Shown here piece after piece: positions 36,010 to 48,920 of a DNA stretch of 64,000 nt (its first letter is position 1; each line of letters opens with the position of its first letter). This DNA comes from Saccharothrix sp. S26 (GTDB lineage Bacteria; Actinomycetota; Actinomycetes; Mycobacteriales; Pseudonocardiaceae). The notes below the pieces were generated by a model, which made no database searches, had not been told where the DNA came from, and was given only the letters and a program-made list of their open reading frames with translations. Location of the stretch: NCBI RefSeq assembly GCF_021390395.1, contig NZ_JAJUWT010000008.1, positions 248,001 to 312,000 of the forward strand, written 5' to 3'. The position numbers and the translations under genes are program-made.

Positions 36010-36753
36010 GATCCTTCTCCACATCGTGTAGTGGTTCGGTTGCTCCTCGGCGCCGTTGGCGAAGCTCGAGGAAGTCTGTCGTGGCAAGAGCGCCGCTTCT
36101 GTGGTCGATCTGCCCTCACCGGCGCGTTTCCGGCGGTGATGGGGAGGTGATCCCGTCGGCGGTCGATGCCGCCCATCGGATCCGGCTGCGCTCTGGGGCA
36201 ACCCTGTGCCTCATTCATCGTATTTGCAAGTGGAACAGCGGTTCGTCATCCTGATGCGAGAAATTCCCGGCGACGGCGGAATCGTCCACCTTTGGCGCGC
36301 CGCGGCCCAGACATTTATTCCCGTGTGACTGGTCACCGTCACACGCGGCAATTTGGGCGGCTGCGGGGCCGATCATCCGGTCGAGGGTGTCGACCGGCTT
36401 GAGTTGTATCGCTCACCGTGCGAGGCCTGGGCCGGGGCGGTCGGTAGCGCGCCATCCGTTCGCACGCGGCGAGTGGTCCGGCTGATGTGCAAAGCATGCG
36501 TCCATTTGGGCGACGCAGCGCCGATCCCTGCTGCAACGGGAGTAACGTCCTGTGTCACACCCCAGACCTCGGTGACGTGAACCGGGCCGCCGTGAGCGGT
36601 CCGCACCACGAGCCGAGGTTTTCGTGTGTGGGGGAGTGGGCGCCGGCGGCCGTGCCGGGCTGTGGGCGGGGTGCGATTCCCGTCGGATCGTTTTTCTTCG
36701 CCGGCGCATCGCGCCGTGCGAATCATCACCAACAATGTGCCGAGGAAACGAAG
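36010..36753. other. Intergenic region between divergent surface-protein genes
   Basis: About 740 bases with no supported gene, relatively AT-richer around 36200-36320 than its surroundings. It probably holds two divergent promoters. Confidence 0.4.
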
Positions 36754-37482
36754 ATGAGCATCTTGTAGAGCCAGATCAGTCGAGGGGTCGTCGCCACGCT
36801 GGCCGGCGTCCTCGCCGTCCCGTTCTTATGGGCGGTCGGCCCTCTGACGGCTCACGCCGCGGTCAACTGCGTCGTGAGCGCCGGCGTGACCCAGACCGAC
36901 ACCGTCGTCACCGGAACCCCCGGGAACGACACGATCGACTGCGGCGGCACGAACCCCGCCAAGACGATCAACGGCAACGGTGGCAATGACACCATCACCG
37001 GCTCGGACTTCAACGACACGATCAACGGTGGCGACGGGAACGACACCCTCACCGGCGGCACGGGCGACGACACCCTCACCGGCGGCCTGGGCATCGACAC
37101 CATCTCGGGAAGCGCCGGGAACGACACGCTCATCGGCGCGTCCAACGACGGCAGCCAGGACAGCCTCGACGGCGGCCTCGGCACCGACACCTGCCAGGGA
37201 CCCGCGCCGGACCCCGACATCCACGCGAGCTGCGAGAACACGAGCACCCCGCCGGGATCGGGACCGGGCTCGGGCACGGGCAGCGCGACCGAGCTGTGCA
37301 TCGCGACGGGGGGCGTGCTCACCCTCACCGTGAACCCGGTGGGTTATGTCTGCGTGTTCAACCCGCTCGGGTCCACCAACCGGCGAGTTTCCGAGGCCCG
37401 CGCCATCTGCACCGGAGCCGGCGGGACTTTCGTCAACCTGCTCCCCCTGAGCTACTCCTGCCTCCTGCCGACCACGCCGTAA
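36754..37482 (+). pseudogene. RTX-type secreted protein with amber codon after the start
   Basis: GAGGAA precedes ATG-AGC-ATC-TTG-TAG; after this amber codon (36766-36768) the same frame continues into a full signal peptide (RGVVATLAGVLAVPFLWAVG to TAHA) and then RTX repeats (GGDGNDTLTGGTGDDTLTGG) and a cysteine-rich tail. No ATG, GTG or TTG lies between the amber codon and the hydrophobic core; the next usable start (GTG 36874) is after the signal peptide. So export is lost unless there is readthrough, or the base is a sequencing error. Otherwise it parallels 27501-27968, with an extra C-terminal domain. Confidence 0.7.
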
Positions 37483-37506
37483 CCAGTCGCACCACCGGTC
37501 GATCCG

Positions 37507-37544
37507 GCGGCTCGTCACCCGGCTCCGGCTGGGTGACGAGCCGC
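37507..37544 (+). terminator. Terminator after RTX gene
   Basis: A perfect 14-bp stem (37507-37520 with 37531-37544) and a 10-base loop, 25 bases past the stop. Confidence 0.75.
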
Positions 37545-38159
37545 TGATGCGATGACAGCGGGTGCGGCCGGGTGTTGACCTCCGGTCGAGTGCACCAGTG
37601 CCAAGCGGTCGACGGATCACCGTCCACAAGCACCGTTCGAGCGACGCCACCGGACGTCCTCACCGTCACCTTCCGCTCGCGCTGAGCCGATCACGCCGTG
37701 CCGGTTCGGCGCCACTCGGTGGAGGCCGCGGCACGGGCGGCCCGCCGTTCCGGACCGGCTCCGCCCGCGGAGGAACCCGAACCGCCGGTGGCGCAATCGA
37801 GGAGTCGGCCGGCGGTCGGTCCGGTGAGCATCGTTGTCCCGGTAATGCCCTCTCGGGCACCGACCGCCCGGCGGTCTTCGCAACGGGTCGACGCCGTGCC
37901 TGCTCCACGGACCCCTGCCTCCGAATGTGAAGCGCACCACCTCTTCGAGCAGCGAGGCCGTCGATTGTTCGAGTTGGTGCTCAAATACTCCCGCAGGCAC
38001 TGGAGCCCTCGCTTCCCCCGGAGCGGCACGCGTGCCATTGTGCGGCTCGCGTCTCCTACCGGGCCTCCCGGTCGGCTTGCGGCAGTCATGCGGGGCCCGG
38101 CCAGCCGGGCGGGTGGCGCCGGCCGGCAGCGGGGAGTCACACGGAAGAGGAAGCGCGGC
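37545..38159. other. Upstream region of the first LAL regulator
   Basis: About 615 bases. The frame of the following gene stays open back to 37698, but its translation is low-complexity Arg/Pro/Ala with no family motif, so I treat it as non-coding. Confidence 0.45.
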
Positions 38160-41823
<3,664 letters not shown>

Positions 41824-41833
41824 GAACCGGAAC

Positions 41834-42639
41834 GTGCACACACTCAGGAACCGCATCACCGCTTCCCTGTCCGTCCTCGCAGCCGTCGGCGGGCTCGCCC
41901 TCCTCGGCATGTCGAACGCGGTGGCCGCCCACCCGGCAACCGGGCAGAAGCCCACGATCGTCCTCGTCCACGGCGCCTTCGCGGACGGCGCGAGCTGGAA
42001 CCCCGTCATCGAACGCCTGCAGCGCCGCGGCTTCACCGCCGTCGCCGTGGCCAACCCCCTGCGCGGAGTCGCCTCCGACGCCGAGGCCCTCGACGCGCGT
42101 CTCGCCGCCGTCGACGGGCCCGTGGTGCTCGTCGGCCACTCCTACGGCGGTGCCGTCATCACCAACGTGAAGGCACCCGCCCCGAAGGTGAAGGCGCTGG
42201 TGTACGTCGCCGCCTTCGCCCCCGCCGAGGGTGAGGCCGCAGCACAGCTCGCCGCGAAGTACCCGGGCAGCACGCTGGGCGAGACGCTGGCGCCGGTCTC
42301 GCTGCCCGACGGCTCCAAGGACCTCTACATCAAGCCCTCGGTCTTCCGGCAGCAATTCGCGGCCGACGTCCCGGCGCGGGAGACCGCCCTCATGGCCGGC
42401 ACCCAGCGCCCCATCCGGGACGCTGCCCTGAACGAGGCGTCCGGCACACCTGCCTGGCAGCACATCCCCTCGTGGTTCTGCTGGCCGGCGCCGACAAGAA
42501 CATCCCCTTGCGGGCGCAGAAGTTCATGGCCGACCGGGCCGGTTCACGCACCACTGTGACCGTCGAGGGAGCTTCGCACGCCGTGGCGGTCTCGCGCCCG
42601 AACGCGGTCACCGAACTCATCCTCCGCGCCGCGGGCTGA
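41834..42639 (+). pseudogene. Secreted alpha/beta hydrolase with frameshift
   Basis: A GTG start and signal peptide (to AVAA) lead into an alpha/beta hydrolase with IVLVHGAFADGASW and the nucleophile serine in GHSYGG. At about 42478 the frame shifts: the sequence IPSWF continues in another frame as LLAGADKNIP, ASHAVAVS and LILRAAG before a stop at 42637-42639. Restoring one C after TGGTTC joins the two. The frame as it stands ends at 42559 and lacks the catalytic Asp and His. It is either a pseudogene or a base-call error. Confidence 0.75.
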
Positions 42640-42641
42640 CG

Positions 42642-42683
42642 CCTCCCCCGGCCCCGCGAGGAGGCTCGCGGGGCCGGGGGAGG
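42642..42683 (+). terminator. Terminator after hydrolase operon
   Basis: A perfect 19-bp stem (42642-42660 with 42665-42683) and a GAGG loop, three bases after the restored hydrolase stop. This location supports 42639 as the true gene end. Confidence 0.85.
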
Positions 42684-42809
42684 TCACCAAGCCGCAGCGC
42701 CGCTTCGGCTGCGTGCGGCCCGGAACCTCTTGCCACGTCGCCCCCGCGGAATGACCGTCGTCAACCGGACGAGGGGGCGACGCCCCTGCCGTTCCGATGA
42801 AGGAAAGAC

Positions 42810-43433
42810 ATGCGCCTCAGCCCTGCAACCGTGCTGTCCCGGATCATCGAGAGCACGCTCGCCCTGCTCGGCGTCCCCATCTTCCTGGCGGACGTGGACG
42901 ACACCAGATGGATCGCGTCGTGGGACCTCATCGCCGTCGTCTACCTCACGATCCGCGTCATCCGCCTCAGTCGCGGCAAGCGGGCGGGCGACGACCAGGG
43001 GGCGTGGGTCAAGAGCGCGCTGGGCCGTCGCAGCGGAACCCTGTTCACCCTGTTCACCAGCCTCGTCGGGATCACGTCCGGCCTGACCATCGTGCTCATC
43101 GAGGAGGGAACCCAAGCGGCGGCGCTCGGCAAGGCCGTGGGCGTGCTCGCCGTGTTGCTGGCGTGGGCGATCCTGCACTTCGGCTACGCCGACCGCTACG
43201 CGCAGGCCTACTACAGCGCCCTGCCGGAGAAGCATCTGGTGTTTCCCGGCACCGAACACCCGACGTTCATCGACTTCGCGTACTTCTCGTTCACCGTCGG
43301 CACCACGTTCGCGGTGTCCGACGTCGAGTCACGCACCTCCGGGATGCGGCTGCGGATCCTCGCGCACGGCCTGCTCTCGTTCATCTACAACACCGCGATG
43401 CTCGGCATCGCCATCGGCGTGATCAGCGGCTGA
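42810..43433 (+). CDS. DUF1345 family membrane protein
   Basis: A 207-residue integral membrane protein with about five hydrophobic helices and the family signature: HFGYADRYAQAYY, then FIDFAYFSFTVGTTFAVSDVE. The motif resembles a two-helix ion-channel-like pore region, but function is unknown. GAAGGAA lies a few bases before the ATG. It is followed by about 1.5 kb of degenerate DNA. Confidence 0.85.
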   Translation: MRLSPATVLSRIIESTLALLGVPIFLADVDDTRWIASWDLIAVVYLTIRVIRLSRGKRAGDDQGAWVKSALGRRSGTLFTLFTSLVGITSGLTIVLIEEGTQAAALGKAVGVLAVLLAWAILHFGYADRYAQAYYSALPEKHLVFPGTEHPTFIDFAYFSFTVGTTFAVSDVESRTSGMRLRILAHGLLSFIYNTAMLGIAIGVISG

Positions 43434-43559
43434 TCACCCGCGCGGACGCACGGTCATGGCCGGTGAACCACCCGCGGGATCCGACACAGTGGCCGTTGAA
43501 GACGTCGCGCAGACCGCAACATGCTCGCGGCCTGCGCGGAGGATTCGTCGCCAGGGGGG

Positions 43560-43948
43560 TGTCGGTGTCGCGTTGGGGTCGCCGTCCGCGGTGGACACCG
43601 CGTCATCGGGCAGATCCGGCAGGGCGCGCGTGGTGAGCAGTGTCTTCAATCGGGGAACCTCCTGCAGCCCGACGGCTTTCATCAACCGGGCGACGGACGG
43701 CCTCCGACGCCGCCCTGGTGTGACATCTCGGCGTGGACCTTGCGGATCCCGTAGACGCCGTAGTCCTCTTCGTGCACCTCCATGATCTTCCTGGCGACGG
43801 CCACCTCGCGGGCCGAGGGCGGCACGGCACAGATCGGCTCGGCTCCGAACTCGTGCTTGTGCGCGTCGATGTAGGCGACGATCACGCTGACGACGCTCGC
43901 ACGGGCGTGGACCGAGCGTGTTCCCGCCGACCCCGACGCGTTCGGCAA
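43560..43948 (-). pseudogene. IS3-family orfB remnant
   Basis: The N-terminal part of an IS3-type transposase is readable in two frames: VIVAYIDAHKHEFGAEPIC, an internal deletion, then EVHEEDYGVYGIRKVHAE, and after a frameshift SVARLMKAVGLQEVPRLKT. The DDE catalytic domain is absent. The surrounding 43434-44000 has no intact gene. Confidence 0.65.
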
Positions 43949-44020
43949 GCACTACCGGTTCTCCCGCGCTGACATCAGCGCGATCCTGCGGCTCACCCAG
44001 CAAGGTCAACGGGAAGCTGC
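43905..44020 (+). pseudogene. Possible excisionase-type HTH fragment
   Basis: One frame reads RVPADPDAFGKHYRFSRADI, resembling the end of small MerR/excisionase-like DNA-binding proteins, including the gene at 59051-59314 (VPCTFVGKHLRFSVEDL). It is too short to be sure. Confidence 0.3.
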
Positions 44021-44402
44021 TCAAGGCTGGGGTCGAGGTGTCACACGATCGGCCGACGTCACGGGCGAATGCAGGCCACATCACTCCGCGTCGTACGAAG
44101 GGTAAGAGGGGGAGGGCGAAGACCCCTGCGGGCACCAGGCCTGTCGTCTTGCCGCCGAGCATCGCACGGGTCTACGACCATGTGACGAGCGTCAGGAAAG
44201 CTCAGCTGATCAACGGACTCGAAGCACGGTGGCTCGGATCGCTGCCGGCCCTCCGGGACGACGAACTGGCCACAATCATCGATGGTTCCCGCACCTGAAG
44301 GCCGTCGCCGCGGACCTACGGGCACTACCGTCCGAGTGGCCCATCGCCATTGATCTTGCCTGGAACGCAGGAAGCCCGGCCTAAAGATCGAGGACGGGGC
44401 GC

Positions 44403-44594
44403 TGCGGAAACGAGCTTTCGGCAGGCTGCATGGGTGCAGTTGACCGTGATTGGGAGCCGTTGGCTGCGGTTGGACGCAGCCAACGGCCCCAATCCGCTCG
44501 CACAGCACTGGCTCCCAGGCGGTTGGTCATACGTGGAGCGTCGGCGGCCGCTCACGCCGCGAGTCGCGCGTTGGACACGTCCGCTTCTGCCGAT
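44403..44594 (+). repeat. Dispersed 192-bp repeat, copy A
   Basis: It aligns without gaps to 53401-53592 (constant offset of 8998), roughly three quarters identical by eye. Copy A contains a perfect 12-bp hairpin (44457-44468 with 44475-44486). No shared protein motif is recognised. Confidence 0.75.
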
Positions 44595-44595
44595 G

Positions 44596-44865
44596 TCAGG
44601 GCGTTCGGCGCGGCCGTGAGCCGGGCCCGTCGAGGTAGCCACCCAGATCGTTGAGGAGTCGTTCGATGTGGGCGGTGCCGTCGGTGTCACGGTCGGTGGT
44701 GATGTCGATGGGCTGTCGGTGAGGGTCGTTCGGGTCGGAGATGCAAGTGACGGCCCTGACCAGGTTGTGCACAGTCACCGTGTCCGCTGTGAGGTCGATC
44801 ATGTTGTAAGCGGCCAGGCGGCCCAACGCCTCCGACAGTTCCAGTTCCTCGACCGACCCGCTCAC
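44596..44865 (-). pseudogene. NB-ARC/TPR protein fragment
   Basis: About 85 residues reading ALGRLAAYNMIDLTADTVTV and NLVRAVTCISDPNDPHRQP. This resembles the helical segment after the NB-ARC ATPase in actinobacterial TPR regulators. Both ends are missing and repeat copy A abuts it. Confidence 0.5.
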
Positions 44866-44977
44866 CTCACCCCGACCAGCTCGACTTGTCCACTGGGCGG
44901 CCGTCGGCGTGCACGATCGCGATCAGGAGGTGTGTTGACCGCTCGGATTGTCGGGGTGGTTTGGTAGACAGTGGGGC

Positions 44978-45409
44978 GTGTTCCGCGACTTCAACTTCAA
45001 GCTGCTGGTCATCGACAAGCTCATGTACCAGGACGAGGTGATCCAGCCTCGTTTCCGGATCGCCGACGTCCTCCACGCCAAGGGCGCCACCGGCGACCTG
45101 TGGAAGTACCTGTACGAGCAGAACCTGCTGTACACCGTCCTCGAGGAAGCCCGCCGGTACTTCACCGACTTGGAGATCACCCCCGACCAACTGGCCGCCG
45201 TGGAGGAACTGACCACCGACGGCGGCTTGGAGATCTACCACCAGTGCTCGCCGTTCTGGGACGGAGAGGACGACCTCTTCGACGTCACCTCACTGGACGA
45301 CCTCGCCCTGCTGCCCAACCTCCGCGTGATCCACGGCGGTGACGAGGCCATGATGGCCGCCCCCGGCGCCGAAGACACCCTCAAGGCCCGCGGCATCGCC
45401 GTGGGATGA
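44978..45409 (+). CDS. Hypothetical protein, DUF6892-like
   Basis: A 143-residue soluble acidic protein starting VFRDFNFKLLVIDKLMYQ and containing EIYHQCSPFWDGEDDLFDV and LPNLRVIHGGD. The opening resembles the DUF6892 family as I recall it; function unknown. A GTG start at 44978 fits GTGGGG just upstream. It lies alone between remnants and may belong to the accessory DNA. Confidence 0.6.
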   Translation: MFRDFNFKLLVIDKLMYQDEVIQPRFRIADVLHAKGATGDLWKYLYEQNLLYTVLEEARRYFTDLEITPDQLAAVEELTTDGGLEIYHQCSPFWDGEDDLFDVTSLDDLALLPNLRVIHGGDEAMMAAPGAEDTLKARGIAVG

Positions 45410-45953
45410 CCAGCCGCGTCCATTCGCCACCACCCAACGGCTCCCGCGCCCCGTACGTGGCGCTTGATCGACGCCGAGGTCGAGTGACCGGAAGTCTTCG
45501 GGTAGCGACACCCCGGTGCCGGGATTGCATGGCGTTGTCCGGGTCGTACGTGCCGATTGATCCGCGGAGCTCGACCTCGGCTTCGGTCGGCTGCCGCCGC
45601 ACGGCGGTTCGGTCTGACCGGGATTGCCGCGACGCCACCGAAGTGGTGGTCGGCCTGGCGGACTTCTCACGTCTGGATGCCCGACAACGGCGGGTGGGCG
45701 TCCTGCATGCGACCGCAGGGTGCTCCACGTCGACGTGCTTGGTGTCCACGACGCCGCGCCGTGCTGGGAACTCGCACCCGGCGGGGGAGGTTCGAGCCTG
45801 CCTGCCGTTGGCGGTCCGAGCTGTCGGTGACCGCTTGGAGAACGCGAAGCCTCCGATCCGCCGACACGTCATCACCCATGCGGAACTCTACGGGTAGGCG
45901 ATTGGCCGACTTGGTCTGTCCCCGTCGTGACCATCCGTGCCTACGCTTGCCGA
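45410..45953. other. Intergenic region without supported gene
   Basis: About 540 bases with open frames on both strands but no ribosome sites or recognisable domains. Probably decayed accessory DNA. Confidence 0.4.
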
Positions 45954-48812
45954 ATGACGCGCGGAGCACGGCGGACGAGCCTGGTGCGGACGACCTCACC
46001 GGTCCTCGTCGGCCGGGGTGAGGAGCTGCGCGCGATCCTGTCCACGGTCACCAGCAGGTCGACCGTCGTGATCATCGAGGGCGAGGCGGGTGTCGGCAAG
46101 ACCCGGCTGGTGCACGAGTTGCTCGCCCACCCGAGCCTCGCCGACCGTCACGCGATGGTCGGCCACTGCCACCCGCTGCGCGAGCCGTTCCCGTTCGGCG
46201 CGGTCATCGAGGCGTTGCGGTCGCTCGCCGGGCGGCCGAAGCCCGCGCTGAGCCCGGTCGGCGGCGCGCTGCGGCCGCTGCTGCCGGAACTGGACGACGT
46301 CCTGCCGCCCTCACTCCCGCCGATCGGTGACCCGCCCGCCGAACGGCACCGGCTGTTGCGCGCGGCCCGTGAGCTGCTGGCCACGGCCGGTCCCGCGCTG
46401 CTGGTGGTCGAGGACCTGCACTGGGCCGACGACAGCACGCGCCAGATGTTGCGGTTCGTGATGAGCGACCCGCCGCAGAACCTTTCGGTGGTGGTCACCT
46501 ACCGGCGCGAGGACCTGGCCGGTGACCTGCCGCTCGGCGCCGCGTACCGGCCGCCCGACCACGTGGCCGGGGTGCTGCTGCGGCTGGAACCGCTCGCGGT
46601 GCCGGAGGTCGGGGAGCTGGCCGCCGCGATCCTCGGTGACGCGGTGCCGGCTCGGTTCGCGGCACGGCTGCACGAGCGCACGGCGGGCATCCCGTTCGTG
46701 GTGGAGGAGTTGCTCGGCACGCTGCGCACGACGCGGGACGGACTGCTCGACGACGCCCTGTCCGACGACGTCGAGGTGCCGGTGCTGCTGCGGGACGCGA
46801 TGGCCGACCGGCTCGCCGGCCTGCCGGACACCACACAGCGGCTGGTGCACGCGGCGGCCGTGCTCGCCGCCCCGGCCACCGTCGACACGCTCGCCGAGGT
46901 CGCCCGGGTCGCGCCCGACACCGCACCCGGCGCGCTCGGCACGGCCGTCGAGTGCGGTGTGCTGTTCGAGCTGGAGCCCACCCGGTACGGCTTCCGCCAC
47001 ACGCTCGCGCAACAGGCCGTCCGCGACACGCTCACCGGGCCCGCCCGGCAGCTCCTGCACGTCGCCGCGATCACGTCACTGCGCGGGCTCGACCCGCCGC
47101 CGCTGGTGCGGCTCGCCGAGCACAGCAGGCTGGCAGGCCGGACCGAGGACTGGCTCCGCTACGGCGAACAGGCCGCGGAGCTGGCCGGACGGGTCGGGGA
47201 CATCGCGGCGGCGACCAGGATGCTCCAGCGGCTGCTCGCCGAGCCGGACCTGTCCTCCTCGGACGTCGACCGGCTCGCGGTCGCGCTCGGGTCGCTCGCC
47301 TACAGCGGGGTCGACCAGCACGACCCGGTCACCACGCTGGGCAGGGTGCTCGCCGACCACCGCCTGTCGGTGGCGGCACGCGGTGAGGTCCGGCTGTTCA
47401 TCGGGCTGCTGCTGGTGCGGCAACGTGGCGGCATCGAGGCGGCGCGCGAGGAGATCCGCCTGGCCGTCAGCGAGCTGACCGAGCGGCCGGACCTGGCGGC
47501 GAAGGGCATCGCGTTGCTGGGCACCCCGTTCATCGGCGGTACCCCGTTCGCCGAGCAGCAGGAGTGGATGGCGGAGGCGGAACGCAGGCTCGCGGTGTGC
47601 GAGGACTCGGAGCTGCGGATCTCCTTGCTCGCCAACCTGCTCGGCTCGCGCCTGCACATGGGTGACCCGAGCGTGCGTGCCGACCTGCGTGCGCTGCCGC
47701 CGGCGGTCGAGACCATCGGCGAACGGCGCCAGCTCGCCCGCGCCCGCTGCAACCTGGCCGACGCGTGCACGTCGGTCGGTCACTTCCGGCAGGCGCGGGA
47801 GTTCCTGAGCACCGGGCTGCGGCTGGCGGCGTCGGCGGGCAGCGCGTTCGTGACCAGCACGGCGCAGTCCACACAGGTGCGGCTGGACTGGTACCTCGGC
47901 GCGTGGGACGGGCTCGCCGAGCGCACCACGCAGCTCCTCGACGACTACCGGGAGCTGCTGCCGGTGGCCAGTGAACTGTCGCTGGTACTGGGGCTGCTCG
48001 CGGTCGCCAGGGGCGAGTGGACCGCGGCCGAGGCGCACCTGCTGGCGACCGGTGTCGAGGCGCCCGACGACGCGATCGCGCCGATCGCCATCGGCGGGTT
48101 CGGCGGGCTGGCCTGGACGTACCTGTCACAGGACGAGACCGGGAAGGCCGTCGCCGCGGTGGAGGACGGCATGCGGGTGCTGCGCCGCAAGGGCGTGTGG
48201 TCGTGGGCGGCCGACCTCGCGCCCGTGGCGGTGTCGACCCTGCTCACGGCGGGTCGTCGTGAGGACGCGAGCGGGTTCGTCAAGGAGGTCGCGGACGGTG
48301 TGGCGGGCCGTGACGCGCCGCTGGTGCACGCCGCGCTGGAGCTGTGCTGGGGCAGGCTCGCGGAGGCCGACGACCCGGTACGGGCGGTCGGCCACTACCG
48401 CGCCGCGCAGGCCGCGTACCGGGAGCTGCCGGCGCCGTACCTGTCCGCGCTCGCGGCGGAGCGGGCGGCGATCGCGGCGGGTGACCACGAGGAGATCGCC
48501 GCGCTCGCAGACGTCTTCTCAGACCTCACAGCCACCCGCGACGCCGCCCGGTGCCGCCGCGACGTGCGCGCCCACGGCGCCTCGCCCCGCTCGCGGCGCG
48601 GCAGGCGCGGCTACGGCGACCAGCTGTCGCCGCGTGAGCAGGACGTCTCCCGGCTGGTCGCGCAGGGTATGACCAACCGGGAGATCGCCGACGTCCTGTA
48701 CCTCTCCCCGCGCACGGTGGAGCAGCACGTTACCAAGGCTCTCCGCAAGCTGGGGCACAAGTCCAGGCAGGACCTCACGCAATCAATTCCGCGGACGTTC
48801 CGTCCGCGATAG
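45954..48812 (+). CDS. Large LuxR-family (LAL) ATPase regulator, second
   Basis: A 952-residue regulator with Walker A GEAGVGKT (residues 43-50), Walker B LLVVEDLHWADD, TPR-like middle, and C-terminal LuxR helix-turn-helix TNREIADVLYLSPRTVEQHV. The ATG at 45954 is preferred over the GTG at 45927 because the ATP-binding module starts soon after, but neither has a clear ribosome site. The subtilase gene follows after 108 bases in the same direction and may be its target. Not closely similar to the LAL protein at 38160. Confidence 0.88.
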   Translation: MTRGARRTSLVRTTSPVLVGRGEELRAILSTVTSRSTVVIIEGEAGVGKTRLVHELLAHPSLADRHAMVGHCHPLREPFPFGAVIEALRSLAGRPKPALSPVGGALRPLLPELDDVLPPSLPPIGDPPAERHRLLRAARELLATAGPALLVVEDLHWADDSTRQMLRFVMSDPPQNLSVVVTYRREDLAGDLPLGAAYRPPDHVAGVLLRLEPLAVPEVGELAAAILGDAVPARFAARLHERTAGIPFVVEELLGTLRTTRDGLLDDALSDDVEVPVLLRDAMADRLAGLPDTTQRLVHAAAVLAAPATVDTLAEVARVAPDTAPGALGTAVECGVLFELEPTRYGFRHTLAQQAVRDTLTGPARQLLHVAAITSLRGLDPPPLVRLAEHSRLAGRTEDWLRYGEQAAELAGRVGDIAAATRMLQRLLAEPDLSSSDVDRLAVALGSLAYSGVDQHDPVTTLGRVLADHRLSVAARGEVRLFIGLLLVRQRGGIEAAREEIRLAVSELTERPDLAAKGIALLGTPFIGGTPFAEQQEWMAEAERRLAVCEDSELRISLLANLLGSRLHMGDPSVRADLRALPPAVETIGERRQLARARCNLADACTSVGHFRQAREFLSTGLRLAASAGSAFVTSTAQSTQVRLDWYLGAWDGLAERTTQLLDDYRELLPVASELSLVLGLLAVARGEWTAAEAHLLATGVEAPDDAIAPIAIGGFGGLAWTYLSQDETGKAVAAVEDGMRVLRRKGVWSWAADLAPVAVSTLLTAGRREDASGFVKEVADGVAGRDAPLVHAALELCWGRLAEADDPVRAVGHYRAAQAAYRELPAPYLSALAAERAAIAAGDHEEIAALADVFSDLTATRDAARCRRDVRAHGASPRSRRGRRGYGDQLSPREQDVSRLVAQGMTNREIADVLYLSPRTVEQHVTKALRKLGHKSRQDLTQSIPRTFRPR

Positions 48813-48920
48813 ACACGTACCTGTACGGACCGGGCTACGGATTGTTCGCGGCCCGCGCGTTGCCGATGCTCGGTGGGCATCTGATCTCCCCCTGCGAGCA
48901 CGAACGGAGATTTGTCACGC

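Noticed and set aside
34340-36150. Long open frames antisense to the Gly-rich gene (Pro-rich and Thr/Ala-rich)
   Set aside because: They mirror the glycine repeats on the other strand; the true gene has a signal peptide and ribosome site.
37698-38159. N-terminal extension of the LAL regulator
   Set aside because: The extension is low-complexity, and the ATPase domain begins right after the ATG at 38160, which has a ribosome site.
44041-44298. Possible gene ending LPALRDDELATIIDGSRT
   Set aside because: No recognisable start or family; it lies in degenerate DNA between IS3 and repeat remnants.
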